The notes below the pieces were generated by a model. The model did no database searches, had not been told where the DNA came from, and was given only the letters and a program-made list of their open reading frames with translations. The position numbers and the translations under genes are program-made. Shown here in pieces: positions 51,362 to 59,747 of a DNA stretch of 64,000 nt; the stretch's first letter is position 1; each line of letters starts with the position of its first letter. The stretch comes from CALBPI01 sp039814545. Its GTDB lineage: Bacteria; Pseudomonadota; Gammaproteobacteria; Steroidobacterales; Woeseiaceae. The stretch covers positions 62,001-126,000 of the forward strand of contig JBCCBB010000001.1 of NCBI GenBank assembly GCA_039814545.1. Direction: 5' to 3'.

Positions 51362-52995
51362 GAACCGGTCTCCGGAAGCTGATACTCAGAAAACTGCTCG
51401 CGCAGCGTGGTCTTCTTGATCTTGCCAGTTGCCGTGTGCGGCAGCTCCTCGACGAACACGACATCGTCCGGTGTCCACCACTTCGCGATTTTGCCGTCGA
51501 GGTAACCCAGGATGTCGTCGCGCGACAGCGTCACGCCGGGCTTCGGCACCACAATCATGAGCGGACGTTCCGTCCACTTCGGATGGGCGATACCAATTAC
51601 CGCGGCCTCCGCCACATCGGGATGGCCCACGGCCGTGTTCTCAAGGTCAATGGAGCTGATCCACTCACCACCCGATTTGATGACGTCTTTCGTGCGGTCC
51701 GTGATCGCCATGAAACCGTCTGGATCGATCGTGGCCACATCGCCAGTGTCGAACCAGCCGTCGGCGTCGTGGGTATCGCCCGTTTCGTCTTCACGGCGGT
51801 AATAGGCGCTGCAAATCCAAGGGCCGCGAACGCGCAACGCGCCATAGGCCTCGCCGTCCCAGGGCTGCTCGGACCCATCATCGGCAACGATCTTCATCTC
51901 GACACCAAAGATGCCACGACCCGCTTTGGTCTGAATCCTGACGCGATCGTCGTCCGAGAGATCATCGTGCTTGGGCAACAGCTTGTTGACGGTGCCTAGC
52001 GGACTCATCTCCGTCATGCCCCAACCCTGCTGCAGCACGACATCGTGCTGGTCGCGGAAGGCTTCGATCATCGAGGCAGGCACCGCGGCACCCCCGACGA
52101 GCGTGCGCTCCAGCGTGTCGAGTCGCACGCCGGCGGTTTCGCAGTAGTCGAGCAACGCCAACCACACCGTTGGCACGCCGAGCGCAAGCGTCACCGCCTC
52201 GCCCGACAATAGCTTGTAGAGCGTTTCGCCGTCGCCCATCTTCGGGCCCGGCATCACGATTTTCGCACCCACCATCGGGCAGCTGTACGGGATGCCCCAG
52301 GCGTTGACGTGGAACAGCGGCACCACGGGCAGCACACAATCGCGCCGCGAGATGTCCAGGATGTCAGGCTGAAGACCCGCCATGGCGTGCAGCACCGTAG
52401 AGCGATGCGAGTAAAGCACCCCTTTCGGATTACCCGTCGTTCCCGAGGTGTAGCAGAGCGCCGCGGCCGTGTTCTCGTCGAATTCGGGCCAGTCGTAGTC
52501 GCCGCTGTGACCCGAAATGAACGTCTCGTAGTCGATGGCGTCGCTGCCCTCGGGCACGCTGTCCGGCCCGCCCATCACAATCACGTGTTCCAGCGTCGGC
52601 GTCTGGTCGCGGATCTTGTCGATGAGCGGCAGGAACATCGGGTCGACGAGCAGCACGCGGTCTTCGGCGTGGTTGATGATGTAGACGAGCTGTTCCGGGA
52701 ACAGGCGCGGGTTGATCGTGTGGCAGACAAACCCGGCGCCCGAGATGCCGTAGTACGCCTCCATATGCCGGTAGTCGTTCCAGGCCAGCGTGGCGACCCG
52801 GTCGGCTCGCTTCAGGCCCAGTGCGGACAGCGCCTGCGCCGCCTGCGCGGCGCGGCCGAAGCAATCGCGGTAGGTGTACTCGTGACGCGGGTTATCCGCT
52901 GTCACGGAGACGATCGTGGCGTCGGGATGAAAGGTCATCGCGTGCTTAGCGATGCTCGAAATGAGGAGCTGTCGCTCCATCATGAGGCCCTGCAT
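51358..52995 (-). CDS. Acyl-CoA ligase (AMP-binding, medium/long-chain type)
   Basis: A 545-residue adenylate-forming enzyme that would activate a carboxylic acid to its CoA thioester. The P-loop-like motif CYTSGTTGNPKGV is at about residue 185. A8 and related motifs (YGALRVRGPWICSAYY, DGWFDTGDVATID, TDRTKDVIKSGGEWIS) and the C-terminal Lys in TATGKIKKTTLRE are intact. The overall sequence resembles long-chain fatty-acid-CoA ligases of the AlkK type. I chose the ATG at 52995 (GGGGGG upstream). It is the first gene of the coupled operon with the small membrane protein, SDR and DUF962. Confidence 0.9.
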   Translation of the reverse strand: MQGLMMERQLLISSIAKHAMTFHPDATIVSVTADNPRHEYTYRDCFGRAAQAAQALSALGLKRADRVATLAWNDYRHMEAYYGISGAGFVCHTINPRLFPEQLVYIINHAEDRVLLVDPMFLPLIDKIRDQTPTLEHVIVMGGPDSVPEGSDAIDYETFISGHSGDYDWPEFDENTAAALCYTSGTTGNPKGVLYSHRSTVLHAMAGLQPDILDISRRDCVLPVVPLFHVNAWGIPYSCPMVGAKIVMPGPKMGDGETLYKLLSGEAVTLALGVPTVWLALLDYCETAGVRLDTLERTLVGGAAVPASMIEAFRDQHDVVLQQGWGMTEMSPLGTVNKLLPKHDDLSDDDRVRIQTKAGRGIFGVEMKIVADDGSEQPWDGEAYGALRVRGPWICSAYYRREDETGDTHDADGWFDTGDVATIDPDGFMAITDRTKDVIKSGGEWISSIDLENTAVGHPDVAEAAVIGIAHPKWTERPLMIVVPKPGVTLSRDDILGYLDGKIAKWWTPDDVVFVEELPHTATGKIKKTTLREQFSEYQLPETGS

Positions 52996-53062
52996 AAATC
53001 CCCCCGGATTCACGTGTTTACAGCCTGTGAAGTCTGCCTGATTCGACGCCCCGCCACCACTG

Positions 53063-54967
53063 TCAGCCAGCCTCAAGCGACTCCCTGAGCGACTCGAGTT
53101 CCAGCCAGCGCTCCGTCGCCGAGTCGAGGGCCGCTTCCGCCTTAGCTACCTCGGCCAGCACGGGCGCCACCGCCGCGTCGTAATCCTGCTCATAGAAGCC
53201 CGGGTCGGCGACCCGGGCCCGCAGCACGTCGAGCGCCTCAGTCAGGGTGTCAATTTGACCCGGCAAGGCGTCCAGCTCGCGTTGGTCCTTGTAGCTCAGC
53301 TTTTTCTGCTGCCGACGGTCGCGCCCCGAATTGCCGGACACCCGAGTCGTGGTACTCGCTGGTGCGGCCTGGGCCTCGAGTTCGCGGCCGCGCCGCAGCC
53401 AGTCCGAGTAGTTGCCCACGTAGCGCTCGATGTGGCCGCCTTTCTCGAACACGAGCGTGCTCGTCACGACGTTATCGAGAAACTCCCGGTCGTGGCTCAC
53501 GACAATGAGCGTGCCGTCATACTCATTGAGCTTCGCCTCCAGCACATCGAGCGTCTCGATGTCGAGATCATTGGTTGGCTCATCGAGCACGAGCAGGTTA
53601 GCGGGCCGGGTGAACAGCTTGGCCAGCACCACACGATTGCGCTCACCGCCAGAAAGCGCCGAGACCGGAGACAGGATTCGCTGCGGCGAGAACAGAAACC
53701 CGCGCAGGTAACCAACGACATGTCGTGGTTTCCCGCCCAGCGTCACGTAATCGCCACCATCGCCGACGACCTCTGCGATGGTCTTTGAGTCATCGAGCTG
53801 GCGACGCATCTGGTCAAAGTAGCCGATTTCCAGGTTGGTACCGTGCTTCACAGTCCCCGTGTCGGGCTCCAGTTCACCGAGCATGAGCTTGAGCAACGTG
53901 CTCTTGCCGACACCGTTGTTGCCCACGAGCCCGATGCGCTCGCCGCGTCGTATAGAAAGCGTCAGCCCCTCAATAAGCGGCTCGTCAGACCAGCCGTAGC
54001 TTACGTTGTGAAGTTGAACGACCTTGCGCCCCGAGGGATCGGCACCCTCGATATGCACGCGAGCGCCCTGCGGTCGCTTGCGCCTTGCCGCAGCTTCGTC
54101 ACGCATCGCGTGCAGGGCACGCACACGCCCTTCATTGCGCGTTCGCCGGGCTTTGATGCCCTGCCGGATCCAGGCTTCCTCGTCGGCGAGACGCTTGTCG
54201 AAACGCGCGTCACGTTCGGCCTCCTCCGCCCAGGCCTTTTCTCGCGAGCGCAAATAGCGCGCATAGTCGCCAGGCCAGCTCACGAGCTGCCCGCGATCAA
54301 TATCGACAATGCGCGTGGCGAGTCGCTGCAGAAATGCGCGGTCATGGGTGATGAACACAACGCTGCCCTGGAAACCCAGGATGCGGCGCTCGAGCCATTC
54401 GATCGTCTCGAGATCCAGGTGGTTCGTCGGCTCGTCGAGCAGCAACACGTCGGGTGCTGTGACCAGCACGCGCGCGAGCGCCACCCGACGACGCCAACCG
54501 CCCGAGAGTCCAGACAGTGGCACATCCGCAGGCAGGCCCAAGTCGGTGACCGTCCGGTCGATGCGCTGCTCAATGGTCCAGGCGCCTGCTGCATCAAGCT
54601 CGGCCTGCAAGGCGTCCAGTGTCGCGACATCTCCCTGTTCGCCGAGGTTCGCCGCCGCGCGCTCGTACGCCGCACGGCGCTCGAGCAATTCCGCCAGAGC
54701 CCCCGCGACATAGTCCCGCGCTGACACCTCGAGCGCCGGGGGCAGCGCCTGTCCCAACTCGCCAATGGTCAGGTCACCCTGGCGGATGATCTCACCCGAG
54801 TCGGGCTGCAGATGCCCCGCTATGAGCTTGAGCGTTGTCGACTTACCGGCGCCGTTGCGCCCGACGATGCACACACGCTCGCCCGCCTCGATGGCCATCG
54901 AGGCGTCCTCGAGAACCGGGCGGTCGCCGAAAGTCATACGGATACTGTCGAAACGGATCAGGGACAC
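53063..54967 (-). CDS. uup: ABC-F ATPase Uup
   Basis: A 634-residue soluble duplicated ATPase acting on ribosomes or on replication intermediates. The first ATP-binding cassette has GRNGAGKST (about residue 36), LSGGWRRR and DEPTNHLDLE. The linker (about 235-315) is charged. The second cassette has GNNGVGKST, LSGGERNR and DEPTNDLDIE. The C-terminal coiled coil (about 540-634) is the DNA-binding Uup feature. Start is GTG. It is divergent from slyX and upstream of fadD by 67 bases. Confidence 0.93.
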   Translation of the reverse strand: MSLIRFDSIRMTFGDRPVLEDASMAIEAGERVCIVGRNGAGKSTTLKLIAGHLQPDSGEIIRQGDLTIGELGQALPPALEVSARDYVAGALAELLERRAAYERAAANLGEQGDVATLDALQAELDAAGAWTIEQRIDRTVTDLGLPADVPLSGLSGGWRRRVALARVLVTAPDVLLLDEPTNHLDLETIEWLERRILGFQGSVVFITHDRAFLQRLATRIVDIDRGQLVSWPGDYARYLRSREKAWAEEAERDARFDKRLADEEAWIRQGIKARRTRNEGRVRALHAMRDEAAARRKRPQGARVHIEGADPSGRKVVQLHNVSYGWSDEPLIEGLTLSIRRGERIGLVGNNGVGKSTLLKLMLGELEPDTGTVKHGTNLEIGYFDQMRRQLDDSKTIAEVVGDGGDYVTLGGKPRHVVGYLRGFLFSPQRILSPVSALSGGERNRVVLAKLFTRPANLLVLDEPTNDLDIETLDVLEAKLNEYDGTLIVVSHDREFLDNVVTSTLVFEKGGHIERYVGNYSDWLRRGRELEAQAAPASTTTRVSGNSGRDRRQQKKLSYKDQRELDALPGQIDTLTEALDVLRARVADPGFYEQDYDAAVAPVLAEVAKAEAALDSATERWLELESLRESLEAG

Positions 54968-55019
54968 GAGCAGGCTCGCTTAGCGGTGCGGCAAGGAACT
55001 TCCAGCGCAGAGCCGGGGC

Positions 55020-55033
55020 GCCAGTATACTGGC
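55020..55033. promoter_or_regulatory. 14-base perfect palindrome with TATACT, between uup and slyX
   Basis: GCCAGTATACTGGC reads the same on both strands and carries TATACT in both directions, so it could give -10 boxes to both divergent genes. It lies 20 bases before the slyX GTG. No -35 partners are clear. Confidence 0.45.
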
Positions 55034-55052
55034 AAGAACAGGAGGAACTGAC

Positions 55053-55262
55053 GTGAGTGACGCTGAACAGATCGAGACGCTCGAGACCCGCATCGCATTC
55101 TACGAGCAGGAGCTCAATGAGCTTCGCGATGCCATCGACGCACAGCAGCAACAAATTCTGGCCGTCGAGCGCCGGGCCGAGTTGCTGATGCAGCGTATCG
55201 CCGACCTGATCGAAGGCGGTTCGGCATCGGGCGACGGTGACGAGCGCCCGCCACACTACTAA
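55053..55262 (+). CDS. slyX: SlyX-family coiled-coil protein
   Basis: A 69-residue protein, almost entirely coiled coil (EQIETLETRIAFYEQELNEL and AIDAQQQQILAVERRAELL), ending in the PPHY tail that marks SlyX. The biochemical function is unknown. Start is GTG with AGGAGGA upstream. Confidence 0.9.
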   Translation: MSDAEQIETLETRIAFYEQELNELRDAIDAQQQQILAVERRAELLMQRIADLIEGGSASGDGDERPPHY

Positions 55263-55287
55263 TCGCGACCCGAACCGGGAGCCTTGC

Positions 55288-56112
55288 GTGAGCAGCACAC
55301 GCTTCTTCGACGTCTTCATCCCCGCGCTTGAGCAAGCCGGGCGCTATGCGCTCGAGATTCGTGATCGAATCGAGTCCCGACCACAGAAATCGGGTGACGC
55401 CTGGACCAGCGTCGTGACGGACGCCGACCTCGGCGTGCAGCATTACCTCGAGGCGATCGCGCTCGCCGAATTCCCGACCTGGGGTTTCTGGGGCGAGGAG
55501 CGAGACGCGTCGTTTCACACCCCCTACTTTCCGCAGGACGCGGAGTACCTGCTCGCACTCGATCCCATCAACGGCACGCGCATCTATCGCGAGCGCGGCG
55601 ATGACTTCGACATCATCATGTCGCTGATTAGGAGGGGCCGTGTGGAAGCGACGCTGTCTTACATGCCGGTACCGCGCCTCTTCTATGGCGCCGATCTTGA
55701 GACGGGCGCCTTCTCCCAGCAGACGGGCAAGGCACGCGCACCATTACGCGTCGACAACACCTCCATGACACTTGCCGTGTACAAAGCGGACAACTGGCTG
55801 GCATCGCTGCCCGAGGCCGTCGCGGTGTACGACACACTGGGTGGCTACGTCTCCGGTGACCCAAGAAACTGCATGAACAATGTGTTCGGTGGCCAGATAG
55901 GCGGCTACCTCATGGGCGCCACGCCCTTGCTCGACGTCGGCGCCACGGCATTTACAGTGTCCCAGGCGGGCGGCTTCGCGACCCAGCCCGATGGCCGACC
56001 GTTTCGCCATTTCGAGGACTTTGATCCGGCACGTACTGAGCCGCTGCTCGTGTGCGCCAACCCCGCGTTGCATGCGGCGGTCAGTCAGGCCATCGCCGGC
56101 GCGGCTGCGTGA
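55288..56112 (+). CDS. Atypical inositol-monophosphatase-family protein
   Basis: A 274-residue FIG-fold protein. It retains the family outline: VVTDADLGVQHYL, GEERD (Glu70/Glu71) and a late Asp in LLDVGAT (Asp216). The metal-binding signature usually written DPIDGT reads DPINGT (Asn95), and WDxAAG is replaced by LLDVGA. One of the three catalytic acidic ligands is therefore changed, and either phosphatase activity is altered or the substrate is unusual. A start at GTG 55288 (GGGAG upstream) gives MSSTRFF. Its stop overlaps the next gene's GTG (GTGA), so both products are made together. Confidence 0.8.
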   Translation: MSSTRFFDVFIPALEQAGRYALEIRDRIESRPQKSGDAWTSVVTDADLGVQHYLEAIALAEFPTWGFWGEERDASFHTPYFPQDAEYLLALDPINGTRIYRERGDDFDIIMSLIRRGRVEATLSYMPVPRLFYGADLETGAFSQQTGKARAPLRVDNTSMTLAVYKADNWLASLPEAVAVYDTLGGYVSGDPRNCMNNVFGGQIGGYLMGATPLLDVGATAFTVSQAGGFATQPDGRPFRHFEDFDPARTEPLLVCANPALHAAVSQAIAGAAA

Positions 56113-56729
56113 GTCCGCGCATCGCAGATGTGTTACTCGCCGCAGGCGCCTCCCGCCGGTTCGGCGGCAAGAAGCTGCTCGCCGCGTGTGGTGGCCACAC
56201 ACTCATTGCACGTGCCGTGGCGCTAACGCGCGACACCGCCGTCGCTACACGGCTGGCCGTCTTTGGCGCCGTAGAGGCCGCACTCATTGACGCTGCGTGC
56301 GAAGCCAGTGTGGGCTTCGTCATCAACCCCAACTGGCAACGCGGCCAGGGTACGAGTGTCGCGGCGGGTGTCGCGGCATTGAGCAAGGACTGCGATGCCG
56401 TGCTCATGCGCTTGGCCGACCAGGTGCTCGTGTCGGCCGAAGACATCGACGCCTTGTTGCGCGCGTGGAACGCCAAACCTGAGTCTATTGTGGCCGCCGA
56501 GTACGACGGTGTGCGCGGTGTACCGGCCGTGTTCCCGAGACGATGTTTCGCGGCACTCGCCGCACTGGACGGTGATCAGGGTGCGCGACGCATCATGGCG
56601 TCGGACGATCACGTCGTGACGGTCGACCTCCCCCATGCCGCCCTGGACGTGGACACACGCGAAGACTTAGCGCGCGCCGAGTCGCTATTACTCAGCCGTG
56701 GGCGTGCGCCGCACAACGCTCACAATTGA
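56109..56729 (+). CDS. MobA-like NTP transferase (MocA-type)
   Basis: A 206-residue nucleotidyltransferase with the signature LLAAGASRRFGGKKLL (about residues 7-22), the Asp region LMRLADQVLVSAEDI and GDQGARRIMAS near the end. It resembles molybdenum cofactor cytidylyl/guanylyltransferases and NTP_transf_3 domain proteins. A proper mobA is present within the moa operon, so this protein may be the cytidylyltransferase for xanthine-oxidase-type enzymes or may act on another sugar or polyol phosphate. The GTG start overlaps the upstream stop. Its last 38 bases overlap the convergent moaE. Confidence 0.8.
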   Translation: MSPRIADVLLAAGASRRFGGKKLLAACGGHTLIARAVALTRDTAVATRLAVFGAVEAALIDAACEASVGFVINPNWQRGQGTSVAAGVAALSKDCDAVLMRLADQVLVSAEDIDALLRAWNAKPESIVAAEYDGVRGVPAVFPRRCFAALAALDGDQGARRIMASDDHVVTVDLPHAALDVDTREDLARAESLLLSRGRAPHNAHN

Positions 56730-57141
56730 CCCAACCTGAATCGCCGTCTGAGTAGTTTTCTTTCTTCCAGATGGGAAGGCGCACCTTGATCTCGTCGATG
56801 ATCCGTCGGCAGGCCCGAAACGCCTCGTCGCGATGCGGTGACACAACGCCGACCCAAACGGCGCAATCACCGAGCGCCAGTTCACCGGACCGGTGTACGG
56901 CGCGCGCGGCGATGATCGGGATGTCGCGCTGCACCTCAGCGATAATGCGCTCGCCCTCCGTCACCGCGAGCGGCGCGTAGACTTCGTATTCGAGGGCTTC
57001 GACGTCGCGACCTTCGTTGAGATTTCGGACCCAACCTTCGAACGTGACGATGGCGCCAGCGCGCACGTCGGACAGGGACGCGCGCAGCGCCGCCGTGTCG
57101 ATGGGCGTCGCGCTGATCGCCATGACCTCGCCGTCGCTCAT
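56692..57141 (-). CDS. moaE: Molybdopterin synthase catalytic subunit
   Basis: MoaE turns cyclic pyranopterin monophosphate into molybdopterin with sulfur from MoaD. The 149-residue protein has GAIVTFEGWVRNLNEGRDV, AVHRSGELALGDCAVWVGV, SPHRDEAFRACRRIIDEIK and the active-site lysines in LPIWKKENY. It starts at 57141, overlapping the moaD stop by four bases; an ATG six codons later is also plausible. It is last in the moa operon. The C-terminus overlaps the 3' end of the convergent MobA-like gene. Confidence 0.94.
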   Translation of the reverse strand: MSDGEVMAISATPIDTAALRASLSDVRAGAIVTFEGWVRNLNEGRDVEALEYEVYAPLAVTEGERIIAEVQRDIPIIAARAVHRSGELALGDCAVWVGVVSPHRDEAFRACRRIIDEIKVRLPIWKKENYSDGDSGWVNCERCAAHAHG

Positions 57142-57380
57142 CCGCCGGCCACCGGCGGGAACAACAAGACCTCATCACCATCCGCGACCGGGCTGTCCCA
57201 GTCGGCCATGACGTCATTGATGGCCACCTTGCAGTGCCCGCGAGGGTCGTCGGTGCCGTGTCGGTCGGTCAGCTGCCGAAACAAAGCCAACGCATCGTCC
57301 GCCGCGGTTTCCACAGTTTCCGCGTCACGACCGGCGCGCTCACGAAATAGCGCGAAATAGCGAACGTTAATGGTCTTCAT
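57138..57380 (-). CDS. moaD: Molybdopterin synthase sulfur carrier subunit
   Basis: An 80-residue ubiquitin-like protein ending in the required Gly-Gly (FPPVAGG) that becomes the thiocarboxylate. INVRYFALFRERAGRD and DEVLLFPP are typical. It overlaps mobA upstream and moaE downstream by four bases each (ATGA). Confidence 0.94.
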   Translation of the reverse strand: MKTINVRYFALFRERAGRDAETVETAADDALALFRQLTDRHGTDDPRGHCKVAINDVMADWDSPVADGDEVLLFPPVAGG

Positions 57381-57973
57381 GCGACGTCCTCGGCCAGCAA
57401 GGCCGCCAGGTCTTCAGGAGCATTCATATTAGCCAGCGCGCCGTGCGTCACCGCATCAACGAGCGGGGTCTCAACATCAAGCAAGCAGCGACGCGCACAA
57501 CGGCGATCGTCGGCAAGTTGGGCCTCAATACGCACACGCATTGAGGACCGCCAGATCGCACACAGTGGCTCCGGTGTGCCATCGCGTTCACTGCGCATCG
57601 CAATCGCGGGCGCATTGGGGTGATTCGCAGCCGCGTCTCGCAGTGCTTCGAGCGTGGCGCTATCTAGGCGCGGTAAATCGCAGGCCAGCACGAGCCAGTC
57701 CGCGTCGTCACGGTGTCGCAATGCTGCGAGGATACCGGCCAGGGGACCTTGTCCCTCGGGCGCATCTTCAATCATTGGCCACTGCCGTCGCAGTGCATCG
57801 GACGCCGCCGAATCCCGTACCGACACCCAAACCGACTCAGCAACCGCGGCCGCGAGTCGCGCCGTGCGTGCCAGCATGGTCTGCCCTTCGATTTCGATGG
57901 CGGCTTTGTCGCTGCCCATGCGACGGCTCTCGCCACCCGCCAGCAGCAACGCCATGAGCGGCCGTTCAGCCAC
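57377..57973 (-). CDS. mobA: Molybdenum cofactor guanylyltransferase
   Basis: MobA joins GMP to molybdopterin to form the guanine dinucleotide cofactor. With GTG at 57973 it has 198 residues; motifs are LLLAGGESRRMGSDKAAI, GQGPLAGILAAL, ACDLPRL and NMNAPEDL near the end. The exact start is uncertain: the GTG at 57973 overlaps moaC by eight bases, and an ATG at 57955 is possible, while neither has a strong Shine-Dalgarno. Lying inside the moa operon between moaC and moaD is less common than its usual linkage to mobB or nar genes. Confidence 0.9.
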   Translation of the reverse strand: MAERPLMALLLAGGESRRMGSDKAAIEIEGQTMLARTARLAAAVAESVWVSVRDSAASDALRRQWPMIEDAPEGQGPLAGILAALRHRDDADWLVLACDLPRLDSATLEALRDAAANHPNAPAIAMRSERDGTPEPLCAIWRSSMRVRIEAQLADDRRCARRCLLDVETPLVDAVTHGALANMNAPEDLAALLAEDVA

Positions 57974-58454
57974 GGTCAAAATCCGATTTGCCACCCGTCT
58001 TGGCCACCAAACGCGTCTCGCGAATTTCGATGTCGTGCGAGAGCGCCTTACACATGTCGTAGACGGTTAACGCAGCAACGCTGGCGCCCGTCAGGGCTTC
58101 CATCTCAACGCCCGTGCGGTGTTGCACCCGACAGCGGCAGCGAATGCGGATACCCGCTCCGTCCATAGCCATGTCGATATCGCATCCCGTGAGCCCCAGC
58201 GGATGGCAAAACGGAATCAACTCGTGCGTGCGTTTTGCCGCCATGACGCCAGCAATGATGGCTGTCGCGAACACGGGGCCCTTCTTGGTGCTGTAGTCGC
58301 CGTCAGCAAACAACTCACGCAGCGCATCTGGCAGCCAGACAAAGCTCTCAGCCACCGCCTCGCGTGCGGTCACGGCCTTGTCTGACACATCCACCATTGT
58401 GGGTTGGCCGGCGTCATCAACGTGCGTGAGCGTCTTGTCGCCCGTTGCCGCCAT
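57966..58454 (-). CDS. moaC: Cyclic pyranopterin monophosphate synthase
   Basis: MoaC completes the first step of molybdopterin synthesis with MoaA, making cPMP from GTP. The 162-residue protein has TMVDVSDKAVTAREAVA, GPVFATAIIAGVMAAKRT, the conserved IPFCHPL, GVEMEALTGASVAALTVYDM and LVAKTGGKSDF with the terminal lysine. It lies two bases after moaA. Confidence 0.95.
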   Translation of the reverse strand: MAATGDKTLTHVDDAGQPTMVDVSDKAVTAREAVAESFVWLPDALRELFADGDYSTKKGPVFATAIIAGVMAAKRTHELIPFCHPLGLTGCDIDMAMDGAGIRIRCRCRVQHRTGVEMEALTGASVAALTVYDMCKALSHDIEIRETRLVAKTGGKSDFDRG

Positions 58455-58456
58455 GC

Positions 58457-59512
58457 TCAGCCACCCACCCGGTACATTTCGACCTTGCGCGGTCTTGCGG
58501 CGCGACGTTCCGCGGCACGACGCTCGCTGTAGCGGTCGTCACGCGCCAGCCAGACCCGGCGCACGATGCTCTCAAGCTCCGCGTCGGTGGCGCCCTGTCG
58601 GATCGGTTCGAGCAGGCGCGTGCCCTGCGTTGCAAACAGACAGGTGTAGAGCGTGCCGTCTGCGGCCAGCCGGGCACGGTGGCAACCGCCACAAAACGGC
58701 ATCGTCACCGAAGAAATGAAGCCGATCTCGCCTGCCCCGTCGTCGTAGCGGTAGCGTCGCGCCACCTCACCCGGATAATTCTCGGCGACGGGCGACACGG
58801 GCCAGCGTTCTGCAATTCGATCGAGTAGTTCACGTGACGGCACCACCTCGTCGCGGCGCCAGCCATTGCGGTTGCCGACATCCATGTACTCAATCATCCG
58901 CACGACGTGGCCCGACCCGCGGAAGTACTCGAGCACGTCGAGCACGCCGTCGTCGTTTACACCTCGCTGCACCACCGTGTTGATCTTGATGCTCTCGAAG
59001 CCGGCCGCCTCGGCCACCCGCAGTCCGTCGAGGACGCGCGCCAGATCGCCACGGCCGCCGCTCAGCCGGGCGAATACCTCCTCGTCGATGCTGTCGAGGC
59101 TCAGCGTTAGCCGATGTAGACCGGCCGCCTTGAGCCCGGGTGCTGCGTCTGCGAGCAGCATGCCGTTGGTGGTCAGCGCGAGGTCTTCGACGCCTTCGAT
59201 GGCCACGAGACCGGCGACGAGCTCAGACAGCCGCTTCACCAGCAATGGCTCGCCGCCTGTCAGCCGAAGCTTCGTGACGCCAAGCCCTACAGCGATGCGC
59301 GCCACGCGAACGATTTCTTCGTTGCTCAGGCGGTGCTCTCGACGCAGAAATTCGTAATCCTCACCGTACTGCGATTCCGGCATGCAGTAGGGGCAGCGGA
59401 AGTTGCAGCGGTCGATCACCGAAATCCTCAAATCACGCAAACCTCGACCCAGCTGGTCGCGCGGACCAACGGCATCAGAGTTTCGCGGCGTGAGGGGGTG
59501 TTCGGTGCTCAT
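58457..59512 (-). CDS. moaA: GTP 3',8-cyclase (radical SAM)
   Basis: MoaA rearranges GTP to 3',8-cH2GTP, the first molybdenum-cofactor reaction. The 351-residue protein has the N-terminal [4Fe-4S] motif CNFRCPYC (radical SAM, about residue 36), LTGGEPLLV, the C-terminal cluster FCGGCHRARL with TLYTC, and a terminal Gly-Gly. I chose the ATG at 59512 because it gives the family N-terminus; an ATG 17 codons earlier is possible. It heads moaA-moaC-mobA-moaD-moaE and is divergent from the acyl-CoA dehydrogenases. Confidence 0.95.
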   Translation of the reverse strand: MSTEHPLTPRNSDAVGPRDQLGRGLRDLRISVIDRCNFRCPYCMPESQYGEDYEFLRREHRLSNEEIVRVARIAVGLGVTKLRLTGGEPLLVKRLSELVAGLVAIEGVEDLALTTNGMLLADAAPGLKAAGLHRLTLSLDSIDEEVFARLSGGRGDLARVLDGLRVAEAAGFESIKINTVVQRGVNDDGVLDVLEYFRGSGHVVRMIEYMDVGNRNGWRRDEVVPSRELLDRIAERWPVSPVAENYPGEVARRYRYDDGAGEIGFISSVTMPFCGGCHRARLAADGTLYTCLFATQGTRLLEPIRQGATDAELESIVRRVWLARDDRYSERRAAERRAARPRKVEMYRVGG

Positions 59513-59591
59513 GGGCTCACTAAGTATACGGTTTCTGGCGGCGAAATCGTCGCGCCGCGTCATAAGTAAAATCTGCGTGCAGGCAACGGTT

Positions 59592-59640
59592 TGCGCTGCA
59601 GGATCGCTCAGTTGTGCAGCGCAGCATCCGTGACTATACT
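59592..59640 (+). promoter_or_regulatory. Promoter with inverted repeat upstream of acyl-CoA dehydrogenase operon
   Basis: TTGTGC (59612-59617), a 17-base spacer and TATACT (59635-59640) form a likely promoter about 100 bases before the first dehydrogenase. A perfect inverted repeat TGCGCTGCA / TGCAGCGCA (59592-59600 and 59615-59623) overlaps the -35 and looks like a regulator site. The rest of the 235-base gap to moaA shows no riboswitch that I can recognise. Confidence 0.55.
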
Positions 59641-59747
59641 CGGGCGCACCCTGCGTCGCCACGCATCGAGCACATCGATCCAACGCGCGGCGCGGTAACC
59701 AACGGCCCGGGGGGTTTCGGGTCCGTCGAACCGCAGGAGTCTCGACT

